DNA from: a virus
Reading direction: 5' to 3' (one strand)
DNA length: 21,133 bases
IMG/VR virus record: IMGVR_UViG_3300031143_000041
Location: 1 to 21,133 of that record
In this document: piece after piece, positions 5,660-13,251 of the stretch
Numbering within the stretch: the stretch's first letter is position 1
Layout of the letters: every line of letters begins with the position of its first letter
Program-made: the position numbers and the translations under genes
The notes under the pieces: model-generated
Databases searched by the model: none
Seen by the model: the letters and a program-made list of their open reading frames with translations, nothing else
What the model was told of the DNA's origin: nothing

Positions 5660-6781
5660 ATGGAAAATCAAGATATACACATTGGAATCGTTGGAGCAGG
5701 AAAAATCGGAACTGCCATCTATAGTTTATTAGTTGGTGAAGGTTCTGGTTATAAAATCTCCATAGCTGATATTACTCATCCAACATTTCTTTCTAGTTCT
5801 GTTACAGAAAAGGACTATGTTAAGTTGAGTGGTAGTGAAAATGGCATTGCTCAGTTTACTGATTTTGTACATGATAAAACTCTTATCATTAATGCATTAC
5901 CATTTCATTTAAATGTGAGTTTATACTATGCTTGTTATGAACATCATATTCCCTACTTTGATCTTTCTGAAGATGATGCGTTAGATAATTCTATTCACAA
6001 TCGTATTCAACTAGATAAACTACCATTCACAATGCCTCATTGTGGATTAGCTCCGGGTATATCCACAGTAATAGCAAACAATCTATCAAAAGACTTTTCT
6101 GATCTACATGAAATTAAAATTCGTGTTGGAGCTCTATCACAATTCTCAACAAACAAATTAAAGTATCATAGCTCGTGGAGTGGTGATGGGTTGGTTAATG
6201 AATATCTTGGTAAATGTCAAGTGATTCGTAATGGATCTTATGAAGAAGTAGATGCTTTGTCTGGTTATGAAATACTAAATATTGATGGTACAGATTATGA
6301 AGCTTTTCATACGTCTGGTGGTATTGGTTCTTTTGCAGCAACACTTTCTGATAATTTTCATGCAGGTGTTAATGCAGATTATAAAACACTCCGTAGAGTG
6401 GGTCATCATCAATATGTGGATTTTCTTTTTAATGATCTTAAAATACCACAAGATTTATTAACAGACATATTTAAAAAATACATCCCAACAACAACAAAAG
6501 ACGAAGTTATAATTTTTGCATCAGCAAGTGGTTATCATGCATCTAATATAAATTATAATACTAATATCTATTATAAGGTATTTAAACCAGAACTTATTCG
6601 TGGAAGAAAATATACAGCAATTGAATATACGACAGCATGTGGTGTCTTAGCTATGGTGGAATTATATTTGGATGGTAAGCTACCAAAAGAAGGATATGTT
6701 ACACAAGAGTCAGTAGAATGGAAAGATGTGTTGAGTACAACATTCGGGAGGTTTTATAAGGAGAGAAGTGTATATGAGTAG
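5660..6781 (+). CDS. saccharopine dehydrogenase-like NAD(P)-dependent oxidoreductase
   Basis: A 373-residue protein. An N-terminal Rossmann fold begins at once (HIGIVGAGKIGTAIY, with G12-x-G14-x-x-G17). The second half carries the catalytic-domain signature PHCGLAPGISTVIANNL and later GGIGSFAATL. These match the saccharopine dehydrogenase-like superfamily, which includes saccharopine dehydrogenase/reductase, lysine 6-dehydrogenase, homospermidine synthase and carboxynorspermidine synthase. All reduce or oxidise an imine joining an amine to a keto acid or aldehyde with NAD(P). The substrate cannot be read by eye. There is no Shine-Dalgarno sequence before ATG 5660 and the promoter predicts a leaderless message. 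The 3' end overlaps the primase gene by 8 bases. It is a likely auxiliary metabolic gene acting on host lysine or polyamines. Confidence 0.82.
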   Translation: MENQDIHIGIVGAGKIGTAIYSLLVGEGSGYKISIADITHPTFLSSSVTEKDYVKLSGSENGIAQFTDFVHDKTLIINALPFHLNVSLYYACYEHHIPYFDLSEDDALDNSIHNRIQLDKLPFTMPHCGLAPGISTVIANNLSKDFSDLHEIKIRVGALSQFSTNKLKYHSSWSGDGLVNEYLGKCQVIRNGSYEEVDALSGYEILNIDGTDYEAFHTSGGIGSFAATLSDNFHAGVNADYKTLRRVGHHQYVDFLFNDLKIPQDLLTDIFKKYIPTTTKDEVIIFASASGYHASNINYNTNIYYKVFKPELIRGRKYTAIEYTTACGVLAMVELYLDGKLPKEGYVTQESVEWKDVLSTTFGRFYKERSVYE

Positions 6782-7781
6782 CACCACCTGGATAGACGTA
6801 AAATATATAAATTTGTGTTCGAGCATTCTCGAAAGATTTAAACAGAAAACCAACAATTTGTGGAATTTTAGATGTCCTATATGTGGTGATTCAGAGAAGC
6901 ATAAGAACAAGTGTCGTGGATTTATCTATGAACGGAGGAATAAATATTTTTATAGATGTCATAATTGTAATGTTGGTACAAGCTTCAATAAGTTTTTAGA
7001 ACAAATCAATCCAACATTACATAGAGATTACATAACAGAAAATTATAAAGAGGATGCAGGAAAAAATAAAAATGATATAAAAGTATTACCAAAATTTAAT
7101 TTTGTTCCTGAGTTCAATAATGTTTTGGACGGTATGGTATCTATCTCATCTCTTTCACAAGATCATCCAGCACGACAATATTTACATGGAAGATTAATAC
7201 CAGAAAAACATTTTAGATATTTGTACTTATGTAAAGAATTTAAGAAGTGGACAAATACTGTTATACCAAACAAGTTTAGCTCATTAAAGTATGATGCACC
7301 ACGTTTGGTTATACCATTTTTTGATGAAAGTAAAAATGTGATAGGTTATCAAGGTCGTTCTTTTGATCCAAAAGAACAATCAAAATATATAACAATAAAA
7401 ATGAAAGGAGTAGAGAATTTAATCTATGGTCAAGAACGTCTTGATATTAATAAAAAAATATATTGCGTAGAAGGACCTCTGGATAGTTTGTTTTTACCAA
7501 ACTGTTTAGCAACAGCTGGGTTAAATTTTAAAGAGTTAAAACTTGGTCATATTATTGTACTGGACAACGAAAGGAGAAATGTTCAGATTGTAGATGCATT
7601 AAAGAAGGTAATAGCAAATGGTTATAGTGTTTGCATTTGGCCTGATAACTTGAATGAAAAAGATATCAATGAGATGATAATGAATGGAAAAACTGTAGAT
7701 GAAATCGTATCTATTATAGATAATAATACATATGCAGGCCTGCAAGCAGATTTTCAACTTTCTGAATGGAAACGATGTTAG
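6774..7781 (+). CDS. DNA primase, T4 gp61-like
   Basis: A 335-residue protein (342 in T4 gp61). ATG 6774 is chosen over GTG 6768 because it lies 10 bases after AAGGAG (6758-6763). An N-terminal zinc-binding domain has CPIC (34-37) and CHNC (62-65) around a basic beta hairpin (KCRGFIYERRNKYFY). A Toprim catalytic domain follows, with the glutamate in YCVEGPLDSLF (about residue 226), the next strand HIIVLDNERR and the conserved end CIWPDNLNEKDINEMI. It would make RNA primers for lagging-strand synthesis with the phage gp41-type helicase, which is not in this window. It sits in the block run by the promoter at 5621 and overlaps the dehydrogenase gene, so the two are co-expressed. Confidence 0.9.
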   Translation: MSSTTWIDVKYINLCSSILERFKQKTNNLWNFRCPICGDSEKHKNKCRGFIYERRNKYFYRCHNCNVGTSFNKFLEQINPTLHRDYITENYKEDAGKNKNDIKVLPKFNFVPEFNNVLDGMVSISSLSQDHPARQYLHGRLIPEKHFRYLYLCKEFKKWTNTVIPNKFSSLKYDAPRLVIPFFDESKNVIGYQGRSFDPKEQSKYITIKMKGVENLIYGQERLDINKKIYCVEGPLDSLFLPNCLATAGLNFKELKLGHIIVLDNERRNVQIVDALKKVIANGYSVCIWPDNLNEKDINEMIMNGKTVDEIVSIIDNNTYAGLQADFQLSEWKRC

Positions 7782-7790
7782 GAGGATAAG

Positions 7791-7970
7791 ATGCTTTTAA
7801 CGGAAGAACAAACCAAATATTATTTAACAGATTTGATTAACCATTACGGAGAAATAAGACAAGACGCAATAACTAGTGAAGCAGAGTATAAACAAAAAGC
7901 TTTTGAAGATATGAAAATAGTATTATTTGGAGATGATTATAATGGAGCCAAAAGAGAAACAAATACATGA
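7791..7970 (+). CDS. small hypothetical protein (59 aa)
   Basis: ATG 7791 follows a strong GGAGG (7781-7785) that begins on the base after the primase stop. The 59-residue product (MLLTEEQTKYYLTDLINHYG, then an acidic helical stretch and FGDDYNGAKRETNT) has no membrane segment, signal peptide or cysteine. It overlaps the start of thyX by 29 bases in another frame, and the ribosome site of thyX (GGAG 7929-7932) lies within it. This fills the gap between primase and thyX. No family recognised; the excellent ribosome site makes it likely to be expressed. Confidence 0.65.
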   Translation: MLLTEEQTKYYLTDLINHYGEIRQDAITSEAEYKQKAFEDMKIVLFGDDYNGAKRETNT

Positions 7971-8826
7971 GCATGGATTTGTAAGACTAATTGATGTAAT
8001 GGGTGATGACAACTGTATTGCTGATGCAGCTCGGGTTTCTTACGGAAAAGGAACTCGGTCTGCTTCAGATAATAGAAATCTAATTCGTTATTTGCTTAGA
8101 CATAAACACACATCACCACTTGAGATGGTAGAAGTTAAATTTCATCTCAAGCTTCCTATTTTTATTATGAGGCAGTTAGTAAGACATAGAACTGCATCCT
8201 TAAATGAGTATTCGGGAAGATATTCTATAATGACAGAAGAATGTTATGAACCAAGTGATGAATATTTAAAACCTCAATCCCAAGTTAATAAACAGGGGAG
8301 TGATGGTGATCTTCCCAAGATATGTAAGAACAGTTATAAACAAAAAATACATGGTGCAATTAATAAAGCTATTGTAGCATATAGATTTTTACTTGGTACA
8401 GAATCAGCAACATGGGGTGGGTTAGGATTATCAAGAGAGTTGGCAAGAACAGTTTTACCAGTATCAAACTATACAGAATGTTACTGGAAGATTGACTTGC
8501 ACAACTTTTTTCATTTTTGTCGTTTACGAATGGATAGTCATGCACAACAAGAGATACGAGACTATGCTAAAGTGATGTATGAGATGGTCAAACCAGAGGT
8601 TCCACTTGCAGCCGAAGCCTTTGAAGACTACAGTCTAAATAGTGTATCATTTAGTAGAATGGAAGTAGACGTATTACAATATGCATTTAAGAAGTTTCCA
8701 GAGATGCAGTCATCTTCTGGATTTATACAGAACATAACAAGTTATATTTCTAAATTGAAAAATGATGATAATAACTTTGGTATGAGTAACCGAGAATGGA
8801 AAGAATTAGAGGAGAAATTAAAATAA
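7942..8826 (+). CDS. thyX: FAD-dependent thymidylate synthase ThyX
   Basis: A 294-residue flavin-dependent thymidylate synthase. It methylates dUMP to dTMP using methylene-THF as carbon donor and reduced FAD (from NADPH) as reductant. The diagnostic ThyX motif RHRTASLNEYSGRY is at 81-94 (RHRxxSxNxxSxR), preceded by HTSPLEM (56-62), which is typical of the family. RMDSHAQQEIRDYA in the second half is the usual substrate-binding Arg/His region. Length is slightly above the usual 220-260 because of an insert near residues 108-135. ATG 7942 is preferred because GGAG at 7929-7932 is well spaced; starts at 7927 (TTG) and 7933 would overlap that site. It is followed directly by ribonucleotide reductase, forming a dNTP supply pair. 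Confidence 0.95.
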   Translation: MEPKEKQIHEHGFVRLIDVMGDDNCIADAARVSYGKGTRSASDNRNLIRYLLRHKHTSPLEMVEVKFHLKLPIFIMRQLVRHRTASLNEYSGRYSIMTEECYEPSDEYLKPQSQVNKQGSDGDLPKICKNSYKQKIHGAINKAIVAYRFLLGTESATWGGLGLSRELARTVLPVSNYTECYWKIDLHNFFHFCRLRMDSHAQQEIRDYAKVMYEMVKPEVPLAAEAFEDYSLNSVSFSRMEVDVLQYAFKKFPEMQSSSGFIQNITSYISKLKNDDNNFGMSNREWKELEEKLK

Positions 8827-10752
8827 ATGTTACCAACAACGTATCAGCAGTTCATACATCAAAGCAGATATGCTAGATGGCAAGAAGACAAACACAAACG
8901 TGAATCATGGGCAGAAACAGTAAAAAGATACTTTGATTTTTTTGAAGAACATCTCGGAACTAAGGCAAAAAAAGATAGAAAAGAATTAGAAGATGCAGTA
9001 TTAAAGTTAAACATTATGCCATCAATGAGGGCATTGATGACTGCTGGTGAAGCATTACATAGAGATAATGTTGCAGGATATAATTGTGCATATTTAGCTG
9101 TAAATGAAAAGAGAGCATTTGATGAATGTCTTTTTATTTTGATGTGTGGAACTGGTGTTGGTTTTTCTGTAGAACGTAGAGAGGTTGAAAAACTTCCATT
9201 GGTAGCAGATGAACTTTTTGATACAGATACAACTATTGTTGTTGCTGATTCAAAGATTGGATGGGCAAAGGCATATAAAGAATTGATCTCGATGTTATAT
9301 GCAGGACAGATTCCAAAGTGGGATATGTCTAAGATTCGTAAAGCTGGTGAACGATTAAAAACTTTTGGTGGAAGAGCATCAGGCCCTTTACCATTGGACA
9401 ATCTTTTTCGTTTTACTATAGATACATTCAAGGCTGCAATTGGGAGAAAACTATCATCTATTGAGTGTCACGATTTAATGTGTAAGATAGCAGAGATAGT
9501 TGTGGTTGGTGGTGTTCGTAGGTCTGCTTTGATTTCTCTTTCAAATCTTACAGATGAACGAATGAGAAAAGCAAAGTCTGGTCAATGGTGGTTGAATGAA
9601 ACCCAAAGATCATTATCTAATAACTCTGTAGTTTATACAGAGAAACCAGATGTAAGTATATTTCTTAAAGAATGGATGTCGTTGATTGAATCTAAATCAG
9701 GAGAACGTGGAATCTTTAATCGCTTAGCAGCAAAAAAACAAGTAGAGAAACTTGGTGATAGAAGAGATGCTAATCATAATTTTGGAACTAATCCTTGTTC
9801 AGAAATTATATTGAGAGATTCAGAGTTTTGTAATTTGACTGAGGTAGTGGTTCGTCCAAAAGATACACCAGCAACACTTAAAGAGAAAGTTCGACTTGCA
9901 TCTATACTAGGAACATGGCAGGCTTCTTTAACTAATTTTCGTTACTTATCTAAAACTTGGAAAAAGAATTGTGAGGAAGAAGCATTGCTTGGTGTATCAT
10001 TAACTGGTATTATGGATAATGAATATACTAATGGTACTCATTATGGTACAAATGAAAAAGGATTACCATCTTTGTTAGAGTCACTTAAAAATATTGCTGT
10101 TGCAACAAACAAATTGAGTGCAAAACAACTTGGTATCAATCCAGCTGCAGCTATTACTTGTGTTAAACCTTCAGGAACAGTTTCACAATTGGTTGATGCA
10201 TCTTCTGGTATTCACGCAAGACATGCACCTTACTATATTAGAACTGTAAGAGGAGATAAGAAAGACCCTTTATGTGAGTTTATGGTAAAGAAAGGTATTC
10301 CACATGAATCAGATGTAACTAAACCAGAACATACATGGGTGTTTTCTTTTCCAATTAAAACTTCTAAAGCTGCATTGTGTAGAAATGATAGAACAGCTAT
10401 TGAACAATTAAACTTTTGGAAATTGTATCAGGAGCATTGGTGTGAACATAAGCCGTCTGTTACTATAACAGTTAAAAATGAAGAGTGGCTTGATGTTGGT
10501 GCATGGGTTTATAAAAACTTTGATATGATTTCTGGTATTTCTTTTTTACCACATATAGATCATTCTTATCAACAGGCACCTTATCAGGATTGTAGTGAAG
10601 AAGAATATGAGGAAATGGTAAAGAAGATGCCTGCAACAATCGACTGGGACGAACTATCTAAATATGAACAAGAAGACCACACACGAGGTTCGCAAGAATT
10701 TGCATGTACAGGGGATAAATGTGAGGTCGTAGATTTACAATCGGAGAATTAA
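8827..10752 (+). CDS. class II (B12-dependent) monomeric ribonucleoside-triphosphate reductase
   Basis: A 641-residue adenosylcobalamin-dependent ribonucleotide reductase of the monomeric type (Lactobacillus leichmannii RTPR, about 740 residues). It reduces NTPs to dNTPs without oxygen or a separate radical subunit. All five functional cysteines are visible: Cys87 (GYNCAYL) and Cys335 as the redox pair, Cys324 in NPCSEI as the thiyl radical site with Asn322 and Glu326, and a C-terminal pair Cys627/Cys632 (CTGDKC) that passes electrons from thioredoxin. Further signatures are CGTGVGFS (107-114), GGVRRSALISLS (228-239) and KPSGTVSQL. The ATG follows the thyX stop directly. A host able to make or import cobalamin is implied. 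The absence of nrdA/nrdB in the window fits replacement by this single gene. Confidence 0.95.
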   Translation: MLPTTYQQFIHQSRYARWQEDKHKRESWAETVKRYFDFFEEHLGTKAKKDRKELEDAVLKLNIMPSMRALMTAGEALHRDNVAGYNCAYLAVNEKRAFDECLFILMCGTGVGFSVERREVEKLPLVADELFDTDTTIVVADSKIGWAKAYKELISMLYAGQIPKWDMSKIRKAGERLKTFGGRASGPLPLDNLFRFTIDTFKAAIGRKLSSIECHDLMCKIAEIVVVGGVRRSALISLSNLTDERMRKAKSGQWWLNETQRSLSNNSVVYTEKPDVSIFLKEWMSLIESKSGERGIFNRLAAKKQVEKLGDRRDANHNFGTNPCSEIILRDSEFCNLTEVVVRPKDTPATLKEKVRLASILGTWQASLTNFRYLSKTWKKNCEEEALLGVSLTGIMDNEYTNGTHYGTNEKGLPSLLESLKNIAVATNKLSAKQLGINPAAAITCVKPSGTVSQLVDASSGIHARHAPYYIRTVRGDKKDPLCEFMVKKGIPHESDVTKPEHTWVFSFPIKTSKAALCRNDRTAIEQLNFWKLYQEHWCEHKPSVTITVKNEEWLDVGAWVYKNFDMISGISFLPHIDHSYQQAPYQDCSEEEYEEMVKKMPATIDWDELSKYEQEDHTRGSQEFACTGDKCEVVDLQSEN

Positions 10753-10753
10753 T

Positions 10754-10960
10754 ATGGATGAAGAAATGGATGAGGAATTCGATGACGATGTAGAGAAAAG
10801 ATTTGGATGTGCTGAATGTGGTCATACTTTTTGTATGGAGTGTGAGGAAGACATGATTCCAAAGTTTTGCCCTTTTTGTGCATCACCTGTTTATATCAGA
10901 GATGTTGATGAAGATGATGAATATTGTGATGATGAAGAAGATAATGGTTTTCATCTATGA
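10754..10960 (+). CDS. very acidic small zinc-ribbon protein
   Basis: A 68-residue protein with three CxxC pairs: Cys19/Cys22 (CAEC), Cys27/Cys30 (CMEC) and Cys39/Cys42 (CPFC). Two of these pairs would hold one zinc ion in a ribbon and the third may be structural. Both ends are extremely rich in Asp and Glu (DEEMDEEFDDDVE at the start, DVDEDDEYCDDEEDN at the end), so the surface would mimic DNA charge or bind a basic partner. GGAG precedes ATG 10754. Its stop overlaps the ATG of the nuclease gene (ATGA), suggesting that it works with, or restrains, that enzyme. No named family; zinc binding is inference from spacing. Confidence 0.75.
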   Translation: MDEEMDEEFDDDVEKRFGCAECGHTFCMECEEDMIPKFCPFCASPVYIRDVDEDDEYCDDEEDNGFHL

Positions 10961-11481
10961 GTAGTAAATCAAAAACAAAAGGTAAGAGCTGGGAACGAGA
11001 TGTTTGCCTGTTTCTATCTAAACTATATGGTGAATCTTTTATTAGGGTTCCTGGCTCTGGTGCATTTATAGGTGGTTCAAACCAGTTCAGAAAGGAAACA
11101 CTTTCGGATGAGCAGATAAAGTTATCACGTGGTGATATCATTTCACCTGAACACTATCCATATTTCTTAGCTGAGTGTAAAAATTATGCAGATTTTCCAT
11201 TTCATCAATTGGTGTTGATGAATAGTATTGCTCTTTTAGATTCATGGATAGAACAAGTAGAGCATGATGTAACTTGTAACGAAGATGTATGGTTGTTATT
11301 TATTAAGATAACCAGAAAGGGACAGTTTGTACTTTTTAATCCGCAGCATTTGGGGGATCAGTTATTTCCTTTACCATATGGTGTAAAATATAAAAAGTAT
11401 TGGTTCTGTGAGATGGACTATTTTTTTGAATGTTATAAAGATGAAATTAGATATAAATGGACTATTAACAGTAGCTCCTAA
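10957..11481 (+). CDS. PD-(D/E)XK nuclease, Holliday-junction-resolvase-like
   Basis: A 174-residue protein with the PD-(D/E)XK nuclease core in its N-terminal two thirds. KGKSWERDVCLFLSKLYG (about 8-25) is the first helix with its conserved Glu, IRVPGSGAF follows, RGDII (about 58-62) holds the metal-binding Asp, and FLAECKNY (about 70-77) is the E-x-K strand. The order E, PGSG, D, E-x-K is that of archaeal-type Hjc resolvases and related phage nucleases. It may resolve branched DNA before packaging or degrade host DNA; T4's own resolvase (gp49) is unrelated, so this could be its replacement. The ATG overlaps the stop of the acidic zinc-ribbon gene. A perfect hairpin starts at its last base. 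Confidence 0.8.
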   Translation: MSSKSKTKGKSWERDVCLFLSKLYGESFIRVPGSGAFIGGSNQFRKETLSDEQIKLSRGDIISPEHYPYFLAECKNYADFPFHQLVLMNSIALLDSWIEQVEHDVTCNEDVWLLFIKITRKGQFVLFNPQHLGDQLFPLPYGVKYKKYWFCEMDYFFECYKDEIRYKWTINSSS

Positions 11482-11506
11482 TAAACCCTTGCATACAAAG
11501 GGTTTA
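11481..11506 (+). terminator. 10-bp perfect hairpin after the nuclease gene
   Basis: ATAAACCCTT (11481-11490) and AAGGGTTTAT (11497-11506) form a perfect 10-bp stem with a six-base loop, starting at the last base of the stop codon. A T-rich stretch (TTATTTT) follows only after about eight bases, so it is not a textbook intrinsic terminator, but its place between two promoter-led blocks fits transcript ending or 3'-end protection. Confidence 0.55.
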
Positions 11507-11528
11507 TAAGTCCTTATTTTACAAGGCC

Positions 11529-11547
11529 TTACATGATAACGATGTAA
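11529..11547 (+). other. second small hairpin in the intergenic region
   Basis: TTACAT (11529-11534) pairs with ATGTAA (11542-11547) around a seven-base loop, and GG/CC bases outside can extend it with a bulge. Just before it, CCTT and AAGG (11512-11526) can form a short stem. It was tested as a tRNA and rejected because the loop lacks the required T at position 33. The rest of 11548-11581 shows nothing else. Confidence 0.35.
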
Positions 11548-11581
11548 TCCTATTAGAACCAACAACTTACCTTATACCTTT

Positions 11582-11620
11582 TTCCTTGTGTTTGATACTA
11601 TAGTTTGCTATAATAGTACT
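11582..11620 (+). promoter_or_regulatory. strong sigma70-type promoter with extended -10
   Basis: TTGTGT (11586-11591), 17-base spacer, then TGCTATAAT (11606-11614). Predicted +1 is 11621, giving a 21-base leader that contains AAAGGA before ATG 11642. It shares 24 of 33 positions with the promoter at 5621-5653, including TTCCTTGT and TTTG before the -10, so both probably belong to one timed class of this phage. Confidence 0.75.
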
Positions 11621-11641
11621 ATAAATGAGAAAGGAAACCAT

Positions 11642-11872
11642 ATGAATTATATTCTGTATGTAGTATTAACGGTTTTTCTGGAAAACGGAGAACCAGCAAA
11701 ACACGAATTTAAATTGTCTTTTGATAAGGCTAAACATTGTGTTGAGATGAAAAAAGTTTTTGATGTAGGTGTATCATTTTTTCGTTTAGCAAATAAGAGT
11801 AATATTAATTATGAAGGTAATTGTAAAAAGAATAATAAGAATAGTAATTTACCAAAAAAAAGGAGCTTATAA
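11642..11872 (+). CDS. small hypothetical protein with hydrophobic N-terminus (76 aa)
   Basis: The first gene behind the promoter at 11582. ATG 11642 follows AAAGGA (11630-11635); the in-frame GTG at 11588 lies inside the promoter and upstream of +1, so it cannot be used. The product begins MNYILYVVLTVFLENGEP and continues with a Lys/His-containing stretch and two cysteines (Cys33 and Cys62 by my count), ending in a very basic tail (KKNNKNSNLPKKRSL). The N-terminal 13 residues are hydrophobic but short for a membrane span and may instead be a beta strand. No family recognised. It overlaps the next ATG by one base (TAATG). Confidence 0.65.
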   Translation: MNYILYVVLTVFLENGEPAKHEFKLSFDKAKHCVEMKKVFDVGVSFFRLANKSNINYEGNCKKNNKNSNLPKKRSL

Positions 11873-12135
11873 TGAGTATATTTGATGAAATGTTTGACGA
11901 TGAGAATTTAGACGAACATGAATTTGAAATCTGGTTGGATTCTATAAATGAATCTGGTGATCCAGAAAGAGATGAGGAGTGTTATTATAAGGAGATGGAT
12001 AGAATAAATAAAGAAACCTTTTCACAAGAAATTGGTGAAAATATGGAGTCAGAAGAAGAACTAATGGAACTAGTACAATTTCCAGAATTTAGAGTAAAGG
12101 GAACTGATTATATATGTACATACTCGGTCAATTGA
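11872..12135 (+). CDS. very acidic hypothetical protein (87 aa)
   Basis: An 87-residue protein dominated by Asp and Glu (MSIFDEMFDDENLDEHEFE at the start, MESEEELMELVQ later) with no membrane segment and only two cysteines. AAAAGGAG precedes the ATG, which overlaps the previous stop. Small acidic proteins made early by T4-like phages often bind host enzymes or mimic DNA, and the early-type promoter upstream fits such a role, but there is no motif to support a target. No family recognised. Confidence 0.65.
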   Translation: MSIFDEMFDDENLDEHEFEIWLDSINESGDPERDEECYYKEMDRINKETFSQEIGENMESEEELMELVQFPEFRVKGTDYICTYSVN

Positions 12136-12136
12136 A

Positions 12137-12403
12137 ATGAAGAAATGGTTAATAGATGATTGGAAGCATAATCGTTTTCGATTATTTTGTGAAACAATCG
12201 GCTCTTTATGTTTTATTAGTATTATGTTGATGATGGCTTGGTATGGTGATACAGTTTCTATTCTCACAGTATTTCTTGTACAGATAGCTGGTTCATCATT
12301 ACATATCATTAATGGATATATGAGAAGTAGTGTTAGTTTAATTGTATTGAATGTAGTAGTAATAGCAATAGCAATTTTTGGAATTGGGAGGATGTTTTTA
12401 TGA
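12137..12403 (+). CDS. three-helix membrane protein (88 aa)
   Basis: An 88-residue membrane protein beginning MKKWLIDDWKHNRFR, a basic amphipathic head, followed by three hydrophobic segments at about 16-35, 40-60 and 66-87. The first part (W-K-H-N-R-F-R then E-T-I-G) resembles small membrane proteins I recall from T4-like cyanophages, of unknown function. The ATG comes two bases after the previous stop. The stop overlaps the next ATG (ATGA). No transport motif is visible; a role in changing the host inner membrane during infection is only a guess. Confidence 0.7.
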   Translation: MKKWLIDDWKHNRFRLFCETIGSLCFISIMLMMAWYGDTVSILTVFLVQIAGSSLHIINGYMRSSVSLIVLNVVVIAIAIFGIGRMFL

Positions 12404-13251
12404 TTTACGAGATTATGAAATGTAATGATGGTGTGACTAGAGCAGTTAAAGTGGTTAATGGTGTAAAAGTAGATCCATCAGTAGTAGATGAATCAGTTGT
12501 TAAGGTAGAAAAAACATCCACAAAACCAATTGTTTCTATACAGGATCGATTACATAGTAAAATAGAAGACTATATTTCATCAATTGAGGAACGAGTTGAT
12601 GATTATATAGATAGTGGTTATAAGATGAAATATGATGTATATAATCATCTGTTAGAACTTGGATGTAAAGCAGCTCACGCACGAAAAATGAGGCCCTTTT
12701 ATGTTGATTGTTTTAATGAGTTGGTTGATCTGTATAATCAGGAAGATGAATATTACATAGAGGCGTGGAGCAGTCTTAGACCAAAACATCAAAAAATGTT
12801 GATGGATTTTTATGGAGTTATTGTAGATGATTTGGATCGTATAATAAAGAACTCTACAGCACAACGAAAACCACGCAAGAAGAAAACATTATCAGCTTCA
12901 AGACTTATTAACAAGTTAAAGTATCAACAAGAATTTTCTGATTTGAAGTTGGTTAGTATAAATCCTGAAAAGATAATTGGTGCAAATGAGCTTTGGGTAT
13001 TTAATACAAAGAACAATAAGTTAGGTGTTTATAAGGCAGTTAATACAATAAGAGGTTTCTCTGTTAAAGGTTGTACAATACAACATTTTGATGAATCAGA
13101 GTCGGTTGAGAAGACGGCAAGAAAACCAAAAGAAGCAGTAAGCATTTTGAAGAAACGATCTTTGAAAAATGTGTTGCAAAACATGACAACCAAAGAACGT
13201 CAACTAACGGGTAGAATTAATGCCCAAACAATATTATTGGGGGTATTCTAA
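12400..13251 (+). CDS. conserved T4-like marine phage protein of unknown function (283 aa)
   Basis: A 283-residue protein with three visible parts: a short N-terminal beta region (1-40), a helical acidic region (about 45-150, including IEDYISSIEERVDDYI and a Trp/Tyr-containing segment), a basic linker (QRKPRKKKTLS, 155-165), and a C-terminal domain (about 168-250) with the pattern KIIGANELWVFNTKNNKLGVY and GFSVKGCTI. I recall the C-terminal pattern from conserved hypothetical proteins of T4-like marine phages, where the function is not known. The basic linker suggests nucleic acid contact. The ATG overlaps the previous stop and the stop overlaps the next ATG, so it lies within a tightly coupled operon. 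Confidence 0.75.
   Translation: MIYEIMKCNDGVTRAVKVVNGVKVDPSVVDESVVKVEKTSTKPIVSIQDRLHSKIEDYISSIEERVDDYIDSGYKMKYDVYNHLLELGCKAAHARKMRPFYVDCFNELVDLYNQEDEYYIEAWSSLRPKHQKMLMDFYGVIVDDLDRIIKNSTAQRKPRKKKTLSASRLINKLKYQQEFSDLKLVSINPEKIIGANELWVFNTKNNKLGVYKAVNTIRGFSVKGCTIQHFDESESVEKTARKPKEAVSILKKRSLKNVLQNMTTKERQLTGRINAQTILLGVF

Noticed and set aside
8859-9431. 190-residue open frame on the minus strand
   Set aside because: It lies wholly inside the ribonucleotide reductase gene, has no ribosome site and no recognisable motif. All other minus-strand open frames in the window are likewise inside clear + strand genes.
11511-11560. Possible tRNA or tRNA remnant between the nuclease gene and the promoter
   Set aside because: The candidate anticodon loop lacks the conserved T at position 33 on either strand, and no acceptor stem or T-loop could be paired.
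11592-11597. TTGATA as a -35 element for the TATAAT at 11609
   Set aside because: The spacer would be only 11 bases; TTGTGT at 11586 gives the proper 17 and matches the other promoter.
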